Source of the DNA: Catenuloplanes atrovinosus
Lineage (GTDB): Bacteria; Actinomycetota; Actinomycetes; Mycobacteriales; Micromonosporaceae
DNA length: 64,000 nt
Direction of reading: 5' to 3'
Assembly: GCF_031458235.1 (NCBI RefSeq)
Contig: NZ_JAVDYB010000001.1
Location: forward strand, 3,617,001-3,681,000
Made by a program: the position numbers and the translations under genes. Of the stretch, positions 9,428-17,429 are shown in pieces; the stretch's first letter is position 1; each line of letters opens with the position of its first letter. The notes beneath the pieces are model-generated. The model did not search any database. It saw only the letters and a program-made list of their open reading frames with translations, and had not been told where the DNA came from.

Positions 9428-10831
9428 GTGGTCCGGTTGTCGCGGGTGCGAAGTGCCGTAGCAGCGCTCGTCGTGGCGGGTGCGGTCGTGCTGCCGGCCG
9501 GGCCCGGGCACGCGGCCGCGCCGGACGAGTCGCGGTACCTGAAGTACTACGAGGTACGCGAGCCGGAGAGCCTGTCGGAGATCGCCGGCCGGCTGCTCAA
9601 CGACCCGGCCCGCGCGGACGACATCTACCACCTGAACGCGGACCGGGTGCAGCCGAACGGCGGGCGGATCATCAGCACCGGCCAGGAGCTGCCCGCGGGC
9701 TGGACGCTGGTGCTGCCCTGGGACGCGGTCGGCGACCAGGTCCGCTACGGCGTGGTGCCCGGCACCGCGCCGTCGTCGGCCGCGCCGTCCCCGTCGCCGT
9801 CGGCGCCGCCGTCCGGCCCGCCGGCCGGATGCAGCACGATCGCGGCCACGGGCGGCGGCTCCACCTGGGCGTACGACACGCTGGCGATCGACGAGGCGTG
9901 GGCGCGCGGCACCGGCGAGGGCGTGCTGGTCGGTGTGATCGACTCGGGCGTGGACGCCGGCCTCGCCGCGCTGGCCGGGCGCGTGGCCCAGGGCGCGGAC
10001 GTGACCACCGGCACCGGCGGCGGCGACCTGGACTGCCTCGGCTCCGGCACCGGCATGGCCTCGATCATCGCGGCGCGCGGCGGCGACGGCGACGGCGCGA
10101 TCGACGGCGTGGCACCGGGCGCCACCATCCTCCCGGTACGCATCGTCGCCACCGCGGACGAGGCCGACCCGGCGGTCGCGGCGACCGGCATCCAGGTGGC
10201 GGTCTCGGCCGGCGCCACCGTGATCGCGCTCGGCTCCTACGTGGACGTCACGGACGAGGCGGTGGCCGCGGCCGTCACCGACGCGATCGACCACGACGTG
10301 GTGATCGTCTGCCCCGCGCCGGTCGACGGCACCGCCACCGACGCCGGCCCGCAGCGCCCCGGCCTGCTCCGCGTCGGCGGCTCCGGCCCGGACGGCCAGC
10401 CCGCCGCGCCGTACCTGCCCGGCGGCGTGGACGTGATCGCACCCGGCATCGACGTGGCCACCTACGGCCCCGGCGGCGTCGGCCCGCGCGCCGGCAGCGG
10501 CACGCAGTACGCGGTCGCGTTCGCCGCCGGCACCGCCGCACTGGTCCGGGCCGCGCTCCCGGACCTGACCGCCGCACAGGTCACCCGCCGCATCGGCAGC
10601 ACCGCCAACCCCGGCGCCCAGGCCCCCCGCGACGACGCCACCGGCCTCGGCATGATCAACCCGCGCGCCGCGGTCATGGTCACCCTCCCCGACGAGGCCC
10701 TCCCCCTGCACGCCGGCTCCGGCCGCGACCTGGGCCCGTACCGCACCGCCGTCCTCGCCGTGATCCTCTCCGTCGTGGTCGCCGCCGTCTGGTTGATCAT
10801 CTGGCGGGTGCGCCGCTTCATGGCCACCTGA
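9428..10831 (+). CDS. LysM plus degenerate subtilisin-like membrane protein (predicted pseudoprotease)
   Basis: GTG 9428 is preferred over upstream starts because GGAGG lies six bases before it. The 467-residue product has a signal peptide (about 1-31), a LysM-like segment (about 38-100, with SLSEIAGRLL and a closing TLVLPWD), a Pro/Ser linker, a subtilase-like domain (about 140-415) and a C-terminal membrane helix (about 438-459). The catalytic Asp is present in VGVIDSGVD (D172). However, the His of the usual GHGT motif is replaced (GSGTGMASII, S206), and the usual GTSxA serine motif reads GTQYAVAF (Q360). The protein is therefore probably not a protease. Its architecture resembles mycosin-type anchored subtilases. 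A scaffold or cell-wall sensing role is inference. Confidence 0.75.
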   Translation: MVRLSRVRSAVAALVVAGAVVLPAGPGHAAAPDESRYLKYYEVREPESLSEIAGRLLNDPARADDIYHLNADRVQPNGGRIISTGQELPAGWTLVLPWDAVGDQVRYGVVPGTAPSSAAPSPSPSAPPSGPPAGCSTIAATGGGSTWAYDTLAIDEAWARGTGEGVLVGVIDSGVDAGLAALAGRVAQGADVTTGTGGGDLDCLGSGTGMASIIAARGGDGDGAIDGVAPGATILPVRIVATADEADPAVAATGIQVAVSAGATVIALGSYVDVTDEAVAAAVTDAIDHDVVIVCPAPVDGTATDAGPQRPGLLRVGGSGPDGQPAAPYLPGGVDVIAPGIDVATYGPGGVGPRAGSGTQYAVAFAAGTAALVRAALPDLTAAQVTRRIGSTANPGAQAPRDDATGLGMINPRAAVMVTLPDEALPLHAGSGRDLGPYRTAVLAVILSVVVAAVWLIIWRVRRFMAT

Positions 10832-10847
10832 TCCCCGCCCGTTGCTG

Positions 10848-10873
10848 TGCGCCACATGGTACTGTGTGGCGCA
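10848..10873 (+). promoter_or_regulatory. PadR operator overlapping a leaderless start
   Basis: TGCGCCACA (10848-10856) and TGTGGCGCA (10865-10873) form a perfect 9-bp inverted repeat with an 8-base centre. The right arm includes the A of the PadR gene's ATG. A -10-like TACTGT at 10860-10865 sits in the centre of the repeat, seven bases before the ATG. A bound PadR dimer would block its own promoter. Confidence 0.7.
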
Positions 10874-11214
10874 TGGTGAGCGATGCCTTCGACAAGCTGG
10901 AGCAGGAGCTCCGGCGCGGCGTCGTCGTGCTCGCGGTGCTCTCCCAGCTTCGCGACCTCCGGTACGGATACGAGCTGCGCCAGTCGCTCGCCGGCCAGGG
11001 GCTGACCATCGAGGAGGGCACGCTCTACCCACTGCTGCGCCGGCTGGAGGGTCAGGGCCTGCTGACCAGCGAGTGGCGCACCACGGAGGGCAAGCCACGG
11101 CGGTACTACGCCCTCAGCACCGACGGCCGCACGCTCTACCAGCGGCTCACCGGCACCTGGCGCGGGCTGAACGAGGCGATGGAGCACCTTCTCGAGGAGG
11201 ACACGCCGACATGA
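10873..11214 (+). CDS. PadR family transcriptional regulator
   Basis: This 113-residue protein is a short PadR regulator: a winged helix with the signatures LSQLRDLRYGYELRQ, IEEGTLYPLLRRLEGQGLL and RRYYALSTDGR, then one dimerisation helix. Family knowledge: such proteins repress their own operon and release DNA on binding a small molecule or envelope stress. No Shine-Dalgarno precedes the ATG, and the operator and -10 element lie directly before it, so a leaderless, self-repressed mRNA is likely. Its stop overlaps the next gene's start as ATGA, giving a PadR/HAAS two-gene operon. Confidence 0.9.
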   Translation: MVSDAFDKLEQELRRGVVVLAVLSQLRDLRYGYELRQSLAGQGLTIEEGTLYPLLRRLEGQGLLTSEWRTTEGKPRRYYALSTDGRTLYQRLTGTWRGLNEAMEHLLEEDTPT

Positions 11215-12068
11215 CCGACGACGAACTCATCTCCCGATACGTGGCCGACGTGATCGCGCTACTCCCCCGCCGGCAGCGCGCCGATGTGGCCCGCGAGCTG
11301 CGCGACCTGCTTCGTGAGGAGCTCACCGGTCCCGACGACACCCGCACGCTGCTCACCCGGTTCGGCCATCCCGCCGAGGTCGCCGCGCGCTACACCGCGC
11401 CCGTGGCGCTGATCGACCCCGCCGACACCCGCCGCTTCCTGCTGCTGGCCGGCGGCGGCGCGCTCCTCGTCCACCTCGGCGGCGCGCTCCTCTCCCCGCA
11501 CGACCTCGCCGCCGCGGCCGAGGTCACCTGGCCCGTCGTCCTCGGCTGGCTCGGCGTGCTCGTCGCCGCGTTCGCCGGCACCGCCTGGTGGCGCCGGCGC
11601 CACACCGGCCCGCCGGCGTGGAAGCCGCGCCCGCCCCTCTCCGATCGTGTCAACCGCGTCGGCCGCACCGCCGCCGTCGCGGTCTTCGCGCTCGGCACGC
11701 TGATCCTGGTCGACCCGGCCGCCGTGATGCACGCGCTGGGCGCCGCCCCCGCCCCGTTCGCGTACCACCCCGATTTCCTGCTGGTCCGCGGCCCCGTGCT
11801 GCTCACGCTGCTGATCCTCGGCCTGGCCCTGCAGACCACGCTCGCCTGGACCGGGCGCTGGACCCGGCCCCTCCACCTCGCCGACCTCATCCACAGCCTG
11901 CTCGTCTGCGCCGCGATGGCCTGGGCGATCAGCGCCGGCCCGGTCTTCAGCGCCGCCCCCACCGACCGCACCACCAAGGCCGCCGCCGCCCTCATCATCC
12001 TCATCACCCTCGCCGACCTCGCCTTCCGCGCCCGCCGCCTGAGCGTCGCCCACGCCCTCGCCTCGTGA
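11211..12068 (+). CDS. HAAS-domain membrane protein, PadR operon partner
   Basis: The 285-residue protein starts with a cytosolic helical HAAS-type domain (about 1-70, VADVIALLPRRQRADVARELRDLL and FGHPAEVAARY). About six membrane helices follow, separated by Arg-rich loops. Proteins of this build are almost always encoded beside PadR regulators and are thought to act as sensors or signal partners, by interaction through the HAAS domain. The ATGA overlap with the padR gene indicates translational coupling. The exact signal is unknown. Confidence 0.75.
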   Translation: MTDDELISRYVADVIALLPRRQRADVARELRDLLREELTGPDDTRTLLTRFGHPAEVAARYTAPVALIDPADTRRFLLLAGGGALLVHLGGALLSPHDLAAAAEVTWPVVLGWLGVLVAAFAGTAWWRRRHTGPPAWKPRPPLSDRVNRVGRTAAVAVFALGTLILVDPAAVMHALGAAPAPFAYHPDFLLVRGPVLLTLLILGLALQTTLAWTGRWTRPLHLADLIHSLLVCAAMAWAISAGPVFSAAPTDRTTKAAAALIILITLADLAFRARRLSVAHALAS

Positions 12069-12134
12069 CCGGTGGACCGGGCTCAGGTCCGTGGGCGGGA
12101 TGCCGATCGTCGCGGTGGAGTGAAGGAGCCCGCC

Positions 12135-12266
12135 GTGGTCAAGCGTGTGATCGGCCTGATGGTGATCGTGCCGCTGGTGGTGCTCGCCCTGCTCTGGGTG
12201 CACCACAACGGGGAGCGGGTCGGCGACGACTTCGCCGACACGATCTGTGAGCTGCGCGCCTGCTGA
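12135..12266 (+). CDS. Small single-pass membrane protein (43 residues)
   Basis: GTG 12135 has AAGGAG six bases upstream, the main evidence for translation. The product has a short basic N terminus, one hydrophobic helix (about residues 6-23, IGLMVIVPLVVLALLW) and a polar tail ending CELRAC. It follows the PadR/HAAS pair by 66 bp and is followed at once by a hairpin terminator, so it may be the last gene of that operon. No family is recognised. Confidence 0.55.
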   Translation: MVKRVIGLMVIVPLVVLALLWVHHNGERVGDDFADTICELRAC

Positions 12267-12277
12267 ACGCACGCGGC

Positions 12278-12309
12278 CGAGCCGCGACCCCGGGCGGGAT
12301 CGCGGCTCG
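12278..12309. terminator. Bidirectional hairpin terminator between convergent genes
   Basis: A perfect 10-bp stem, CGAGCCGCGA against TCGCGGCTCG, closes a 12-base loop midway between the stops at 12266 (+) and 12321 (-). Confidence 0.7.
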
Positions 12310-12320
12310 CGCCGGTGCGG

Positions 12321-13550
12321 TCAGCTGTGCAGGTCGGCCAGGACGGACTCGGGGGCCGGCTTGCCGAGCATCCGGCAGATGGTCACGGTGTCCGCGGCCA
12401 TGACGACCCGGACGTACCGGTTGGCGCCCTCGTTCGGCTCCAGTTCGGCGGGCTCGCCGGTGGAGTCGGTGACCGCGGTACGGCGGCCGTCGGCCGTGGT
12501 GACCGCGGTGCTGTGGTGGCCCAGCGTGTCGCCGCCGTGGCCCCAGACCGTGCCGCAGGGCGAGTCGATCCGGAGCAGGCCGAGGCCGTAGCCGCCGTCG
12601 ATCGGGAACTCGGCCGGCAGCTCGACCGTGGTCTTCATCTCGGCGAGTTGGGCGCGGGACAGCAGCTTGCCGCTGAGCACCGCGGACATGAACCGGGACA
12701 GGTCGTCCGGCGTGGAGATGATCGCCCCGGCCGCGCCGGCCCAGCCGCCGAGCGGGCGGTCGGAGACGTCCACGTACTCGGGCGTGCCGCCGGCGTACGA
12801 GATGGCGTAGCCGTGTGCGTACCCCCGTCCGGTGTTCGTCGCGTACGGGTCGGCGTAGTAGGTGTTCCGCAGGCCGAGCGGCCCGGTGATCCGCTGCCGC
12901 ACCAGGTCCGGCATGCGCGTGCCGGTCAGCTCCTCGAGGATCATGCCGAGCAGCGTGTAGTTCGTGTTCGAGTACGACCAGCCCTGGCCGGGCGCGAAGT
13001 TCGGCTCGTGCGCGAACGCGATGGCGAGCAGTTCCTCCTCCGTGAAGACGTGCTGCGGGTCCTGCTCCATCCGGGAGAAGAACTCCGGGTCGGAGGTGTA
13101 GGAGAACAGCCCGCTGGTGTGGTTGAGCAGCATCCGTACCGTGATGTTCTCGCCGTTCGCCACGATGCCGGGCAGGTAGCGCTCGACCGGCGCGTCCAGC
13201 TCGACCTGGCCGCGGTCGACGAGCTGGAGCACCAGGACGGCCACGAAGGTCTTGGTGTTGCTGCCGATCTCGAACTGGTCCCGCGCGGTGATCGGCCGGC
13301 CGGTCGCGCGGTCGGCGACGCCCGCGGTGGTGACGGCGACCCGGCGGCCGTCGTCGACGCGGGCGACGTAGCCCGGCACGCCGACGCTCAGCACGCTGCG
13401 GGCCACGTCCCGCATGACCCGGTCGTGGCCGGCGTCACCGGCCAGCGCGGCCGTTCCGGACCCGGCCAGCGCGGCCGTCGCGGTCAGCACGATCGCGGCG
13501 CCCCGCAGGGAGCGCGCGGTCCGGTTCGTGATGTTCGTGTTCGTCGTCAT
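12321..13550 (-). CDS. Secreted serine hydrolase of the class C beta-lactamase / DD-peptidase family
   Basis: The 409-residue form starts at ATG 13550. A longer frame exists but begins before the signal peptide. Residues about 12-38 form a signal peptide ending near ALAGDA. The active-site motifs are clear: S97-x-x-K100 in GSNTKTF, Y193-x-N195 in WSYSNTNY, and the late HxG box in WGHGGDTLG. The family includes R61-type D-alanyl-D-alanine carboxypeptidases, esterases and AmpC enzymes. Without further motifs I call it a beta-lactamase-related serine hydrolase acting outside the membrane. The MFS gene lies 71 bp downstream on the same strand. Confidence 0.88.
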   Translation of the reverse strand: MTTNTNITNRTARSLRGAAIVLTATAALAGSGTAALAGDAGHDRVMRDVARSVLSVGVPGYVARVDDGRRVAVTTAGVADRATGRPITARDQFEIGSNTKTFVAVLVLQLVDRGQVELDAPVERYLPGIVANGENITVRMLLNHTSGLFSYTSDPEFFSRMEQDPQHVFTEEELLAIAFAHEPNFAPGQGWSYSNTNYTLLGMILEELTGTRMPDLVRQRITGPLGLRNTYYADPYATNTGRGYAHGYAISYAGGTPEYVDVSDRPLGGWAGAAGAIISTPDDLSRFMSAVLSGKLLSRAQLAEMKTTVELPAEFPIDGGYGLGLLRIDSPCGTVWGHGGDTLGHHSTAVTTADGRRTAVTDSTGEPAELEPNEGANRYVRVVMAADTVTICRMLGKPAPESVLADLHS

Positions 13551-13621
13551 ACGTCGATCCTGCCCGGCTTCTGCCGGTTCGGTCACTGCCGTGTACTACC
13601 CGATCGCGGGTAGGGCCAGCA

Positions 13622-14800
13622 CTACCTCGCCACGCGCAGCGCGCCCACCGCGGCGGCCAGCATGATCGCCGCGAGCACCAGCACGGCCGGGCCCGGCCCG
13701 GCCGCGGCGAGCAGCAGTCCGGCCAGGAGCGACCCGACCGGCATGACGCCCCAGGACAGCGTCATCGACGCGCTGGTCACGCGGCCGAGCAGCTCGTTCG
13801 GGGTGAGCAGCGCGCAGTAGCCGACGATCACCACGTTCCACACCGGGCCGGCGAACGCGCACCCGGCCGCGATCGCACCGAGCTGCCACGGCCCGTCGGC
13901 GAGCAGGAACAGCGGCAGCAGCGCGGCCCAGAACCAGACCACCCCGATGATCACGGTACGGTCCGGGAGGAGCCGGTGCAGCGTGCCCGCCGCGACCGCG
14001 CCCGCCAGCCCGCCGCCGGCGTAGACGCCGAGCATGACGCCGATCTCGCCCGCGGTGGCGCCGCCGTCCCGGGCGAGGACCACGAGCACCAGCCCGAGCG
14101 CCTGGAAGACCAGGTTGCTGACCGCGGTGAGCAGGATCGCGGCCCGGATCAGCGGCTGCCGCCGAATCCAGCGCAGGCCGGTGCGGGTGGCGCGCCACAG
14201 CGGCTCCGGCGGCGCGGTCGGCTCCGGCCGCAGGTTCCCGCGCAGGAACAGCAGCGCGATCGAGGCGGCCGCGTACGACAGTGCGTCCACCGCGAACGGC
14301 AGCGCCCGGTCGAGCCCGAACAGCAGGCCGCCGAGCGGGCCGCCGGCCAGCGCGGCGCCGCGCTCGCGTACCTCGTTCTGCGCGATCGCCCGATGCACCT
14401 GGCCCGCCGGCACGATCATCGGCAGCGCCGCGGACTCGGCCAGGCCGAAGAAGACGAAGCACAGCCCCTGCGCGAACGCGGCCACCGCGAGATGCGCGAC
14501 CGTGAGCGCGTCCAGCCACAGCGCGATCGGCACGGTGGCCAGCACCAGCCCGGCCGTGACCTCGCTGAGCAGCAGAATCCGGCGGCGGTCCCAGCGGTCC
14601 ACCAGCGGCCCGGCCGGCAGGTGCCCGATCAGGTACGGCAGCGTGGCCGCGGCCCCGACCAGGCCGGCGTCCGCGGGCGATCCGGTCATCGCCAGCACGA
14701 GCAGCGGCATCGCGGTGGCGCTCATCCGCGCGCCGAGCGTGGAGACGACCTGCCCGCTCCAGAGCAGGACGAAGTCGCGGTTGCGCCAGAGCGGGGTCAC
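13622..14800 (-). CDS. MFS transporter, drug efflux type, coupled to an ArsR regulator
   Basis: This 392-residue, 12-helix major facilitator protein begins MTPLWRNRDFVLLWSGQ. That is the signature of the actinomycete macrolide/enterobactin-exporter-like MFS group. It has the loop motif GPLVDRWDRRRILLLSE between helices 2 and 3. The GTG start at 14800 overlaps the TGA of the upstream ArsR gene (GTGA), so the two are translationally coupled. The regulator probably senses the compound the pump removes. Substrate cannot be read from sequence. Confidence 0.87.
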   Translation of the reverse strand: MTPLWRNRDFVLLWSGQVVSTLGARMSATAMPLLVLAMTGSPADAGLVGAAATLPYLIGHLPAGPLVDRWDRRRILLLSEVTAGLVLATVPIALWLDALTVAHLAVAAFAQGLCFVFFGLAESAALPMIVPAGQVHRAIAQNEVRERGAALAGGPLGGLLFGLDRALPFAVDALSYAAASIALLFLRGNLRPEPTAPPEPLWRATRTGLRWIRRQPLIRAAILLTAVSNLVFQALGLVLVVLARDGGATAGEIGVMLGVYAGGGLAGAVAAGTLHRLLPDRTVIIGVVWFWAALLPLFLLADGPWQLGAIAAGCAFAGPVWNVVIVGYCALLTPNELLGRVTSASMTLSWGVMPVGSLLAGLLLAAAGPGPAVLVLAAIMLAAAVGALRVAR

Positions 14801-15339
14801 GGCGTCGGGAACGCGTGGAACAGCACGGTCACGTGCCGCCGCCCGGGCCCGGGCTCGCGGTGCCAGCGGGTGAGGAAATCCAGGTACTCCGCGCCGAACC
14901 GGGCCAGTTCCTCCGCGGTCAGCGCGGTCTCGCCGAACGAGTGCTGGGCCGCGTCGGCGAACTCGCCGTGCGCCTCCCGGTCCGCGAGGTAGGCGTGCAG
15001 GTCGGCCTCGGACCGTGCCAGCCACTGCCGGCCGATCTCCGCCGCGACCGCCGCGGCCTCCGGGTCGGCCGCGCGCCGGGGCAGCCGCACGTCCTCGCGT
15101 ACGGCCCGCCAGTACCGCCGCCGCCCGGCCGATGGCGCGGTGTCGTCCTCGACGAACCCGAACCGCTCGAGCTGCCGCAGGTGGTAGCTGGCCGCGCCGC
15201 GGTCGACGCCCAGCTCGGCGGCCAGGTCGGCGGAGGTGGCGGGCCCGTCCCGCCGCAGCCGCGCCAGCATCCGCTGCCGCAACGGGTGGGCGAGCGCCTT
15301 GAGCGCGTCGACGTCGGAGAGGATTCTGGGCTCGGCCAT
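14797..15339 (-). CDS. ArsR-type winged-helix repressor of its MFS operon
   Basis: The 180-residue protein has an N-terminal ArsR-like winged helix (about 5-80: DALKALAHPLRQRMLARL, SADLAAELGVDRGAASYHLRQLERFGFV) and a C-terminal helical region of about 100 residues typical of the DUF5937 and helix-turn-helix 20 relatives. No metal-binding cysteines of the classical ArsR type are present, so an organic ligand is more likely. ATG 15339 lies directly next to a 38-bp palindrome containing a complete promoter, with no room for a ribosome site, so the mRNA is probably leaderless and autoregulated. A TTG-started extension through the palindrome is rejected. Confidence 0.87.
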   Translation of the reverse strand: MAEPRILSDVDALKALAHPLRQRMLARLRRDGPATSADLAAELGVDRGAASYHLRQLERFGFVEDDTAPSAGRRRYWRAVREDVRLPRRAADPEAAAVAAEIGRQWLARSEADLHAYLADREAHGEFADAAQHSFGETALTAEELARFGAEYLDFLTRWHREPGPGRRHVTVLFHAFPTP

Positions 15340-15377
15340 GGTTGAGAAGATATCTTTGCAAAGATTTCTTCTCAACC
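15340..15377 (-). promoter_or_regulatory. 38-bp operator-promoter of the ArsR/MFS operon
   Basis: GGTTGAGAAGA (15340-15350) and TCTTCTCAACC (15367-15377) are perfect arms. Inside them ATCTTTGCAAAGAT (15352-15365) is itself a perfect palindrome. Read leftward, it holds -35 TTGAGA, a 17-base spacer and -10 TATCTT. The A of the start codon follows seven bases later. Repressor binding would cover the whole promoter. Confidence 0.85.
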
Positions 15378-15382
15378 CTCGG

Positions 15383-16210
15383 TCACGTGAACAGCGGCAG
15401 GAGCGGCAGCGCGTTCACCGCGCCGTGCACCGCCACCAGCGGCCAGAACCGGCGGTAGCGCGACCACAGGTAGCCGGTGAACAGGCCGAAGAAGCCCTGG
15501 AACGCCACGATCCCGGCCACCGCCACCCACGGGTGATCGCCGCCGAGGTGGCTCGGCAGGTGCATGGCCGCGAACAGCAGCGACGTCGCCACGATCGCCG
15601 GCCACCGGCCCGCCAGCGCCTCGATCCGGGTCTGCAGCGTGACGCGGTAGAAGAACTCCTCCAGCACGCTCGCGGTCAGGAACGTCACCGTCATCGCGGT
15701 CGCGAGATAGACCCGGTCCAGGTCCTCGTAGGGCGTCAGGTCGGCCGGCACCCGGAACGCCAGGACGCCCCAGCCGACGATCGCCGGAAGGACCCAGAAC
15801 CATCGCACGGGTACGGCCGGCGGCAGCCCGGCCCGGATCAGCCGGGTCACCAGCAGCGCGCCGCCGAGGAACAGCGCGACCTTGATCAGCGGATAGGCGA
15901 GCGACTGCGCACCGGCGATGGCGACCAGCGCCGGGAACGCGACCGCGATCCCCACCAGCCACCGGACCTGCCGCGCGATCGCCGCCCGGTCCGGCGGCTG
16001 CGCCTCCACCGTGGACGGCCGGGACGGCGGCAGCAGCCGGACCAGCGCCATCCCGGCCAGCGCCGGCACTACCGCCGTCCACAGTGGCCGCCCGCCCGCG
16101 CCCTCGTCCGACGAGGTCACGATCTCGGTGTGGCCGGTCAGGAGCAGCAGCAGGGGCGCCAGGACGAACAGGGCGCCACCCGCCGCGGTGAGGACGACAC
16201 GGGGAGTCAT
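15383..16210 (-). CDS. CPBP family intramembrane metalloprotease (CAAX protease / bacteriocin-processing type)
   Basis: The 275-residue protein has about eight hydrophobic segments and the three family motifs: EEFFYR (E184, E185, R189), FAAMH (H217) and a late HGAVN (H262, N266). These residues form the active site of glutamate-type intramembrane proteases in the ABI/CPBP family. Roles range from CAAX-like processing to bacteriocin immunity. No precursor peptide gene is seen next to it. It ends 43 bp before the ArsR gene on the same strand, with the ArsR operator in between, so the two are probably separate transcription units. Confidence 0.85.
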   Translation of the reverse strand: MTPRVVLTAAGGALFVLAPLLLLLTGHTEIVTSSDEGAGGRPLWTAVVPALAGMALVRLLPPSRPSTVEAQPPDRAAIARQVRWLVGIAVAFPALVAIAGAQSLAYPLIKVALFLGGALLVTRLIRAGLPPAVPVRWFWVLPAIVGWGVLAFRVPADLTPYEDLDRVYLATAMTVTFLTASVLEEFFYRVTLQTRIEALAGRWPAIVATSLLFAAMHLPSHLGGDHPWVAVAGIVAFQGFFGLFTGYLWSRYRRFWPLVAVHGAVNALPLLPLFT

Positions 16211-16244
16211 GGTCGTGATTGTGCGGCGCCGGCGCCACCCCCGG

Positions 16245-16760
16245 TCACGGCTCCTCGGGCATCACCTGCAACTTGGTGCGCTGCACCAGGTCGGCCAGCG
16301 ACATGACCTTGTCCATGTCCCACGGCTGCGGCCGCCCGCCCGGCACCGGTTCGTCGCCGCCCTCCACGAACAGGTCCTCCGGCCCGCCCGGCGTGAACAG
16401 GAACAGCGTGCGGACGTCGGTCGTGCCGACGTTGCGGAAGCGGTGCCGGCGCCCGCGCGGGATGAAGACGAACGAACCCGGCTCGCCGATGAACGTCCGG
16501 TCGCCGTCCAGGAACTCCAACTCGCCGTCGAGCAGGAAGAACGCCTCGTCCTCGTCGGTGTGCGCGTGCGCGATCGGCCCGCCGCCGGGCGGCACGACCG
16601 CGTCGATCAGCGCCAGCGATCCGTTCGTGTCGTGCCGCGTCGCCTTGATCGTGTAGATGTCACCGGACACCCACTTGGTCAGCCCCTCGGACGGCGGCAC
16701 GTAGAGCAGGCCACCGCGGGCGCCGCGCGGAGTGTCGAGATCGGGCACGGAGAAGCTCAT
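16245..16760 (-). CDS. Cupin domain protein
   Basis: ATG 16760 gives 171 residues and has GAGGGA upstream. The first cupin motif is plain (PIAHAHTDEDEAFFLLDGELEF), and the second follows (GSFVFIPRGRRHRFRNVG). The histidines and glutamate of these motifs normally bind a metal ion. The family holds dioxygenases, isomerases and storage proteins, so the reaction is open. It is divergent from a MarR gene across a short intergenic region carrying a TGTTTG-CA-CAAACA palindrome, so it is the likely target of that regulator. Confidence 0.85.
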   Translation of the reverse strand: MSFSVPDLDTPRGARGGLLYVPPSEGLTKWVSGDIYTIKATRHDTNGSLALIDAVVPPGGGPIAHAHTDEDEAFFLLDGELEFLDGDRTFIGEPGSFVFIPRGRRHRFRNVGTTDVRTLFLFTPGGPEDLFVEGGDEPVPGGRPQPWDMDKVMSLADLVQRTKLQVMPEEP

Positions 16761-16806
16761 GGGATGACGTCCCTCGCAATCGCATTGATCACTACTTGAG
16801 GCTGTA

Positions 16807-16820
16807 TGTTTGCACAAACA
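16807..16820. promoter_or_regulatory. Probable MarR operator between cupin and marR genes
   Basis: TGTTTG-CA-CAAACA is a perfect 14-bp palindrome in the AT-rich 119-bp gap between the divergent starts, the classic place and form for a MarR box. Confidence 0.6.
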
Positions 16821-16879
16821 AACACTGCGGTCCAGCGTGTCGTGCGGTCGTCCGTACCGCGATTGATAGCGTGCCCAGC

Positions 16880-17374
16880 GTGAACGAGCAGCCGCTGAAC
16901 GCCGACGAGGAGGCCGCCTGGCGCGCCATCGCCCGGGTCGCCACGTTCCTGCCGCGGATCATCGACGCCGAGTTGCTGCGCCTCACCAACCTGACGCTCA
17001 GCGAATACCTGGTGCTGATGCTGCTGTCCGAGGCCCCCGGCCGCTCACTGCGGATGTCCGAACTGGCCGACGGCATCCTGATCAGCTTCAGCGGCCTCAC
17101 CCGCCTGGTCGAGCGCCTCGAACGCGAGAACATGGTGGAACGCATCCGCGCGGAGACCGACGGCCGTGGTCAGCGCGCCGTCCTCACCGACACCGGGTTG
17201 GCCCGCCTCGAGGCCGCCTGGCCCGGCCACCTCGCCAGCGTCCGCCGCGTCGTCATCGATCACCTGGCCGGGCTCGACCTCCCGGCGCTCGCCGCCGCCC
17301 TCAACGCCATCGTCGACGAGAACGCCTCCCGAGGCCCCCGCGGCACCACCGCCCGCCAGCGCCGCCGTCGCTGA
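16880..17374 (+). CDS. MarR family transcriptional regulator
   Basis: The 164-residue protein has the MarR winged helix: LTLSEYLVLMLLSEAPGRSLRMSELAD, ISFSGLTRLVERLE and RAETDGRGQRAVLTDTG with the DxR wing. The C terminus is basic. The start chosen is GTG 16880 because TAGCGT lies seven bases before it, as in other leaderless genes here. GTG 16871 is possible. It probably represses itself and the divergent cupin gene in response to a phenolic or oxidative signal, as known for the family. The ligand is not predictable. Confidence 0.87.
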   Translation: MNEQPLNADEEAAWRAIARVATFLPRIIDAELLRLTNLTLSEYLVLMLLSEAPGRSLRMSELADGILISFSGLTRLVERLERENMVERIRAETDGRGQRAVLTDTGLARLEAAWPGHLASVRRVVIDHLAGLDLPALAAALNAIVDENASRGPRGTTARQRRRR

Positions 17375-17429
17375 TCCAAAGGGTGTGATCCACCCGGTGT
17401 CATTCGGGTGTCGATGGTGGGCGCGCATC

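Noticed and set aside
15340-15375. TTG-initiated extension of the ArsR protein
   Set aside because: It would translate the operator palindrome; the ATG at 15339 fits the promoter position.
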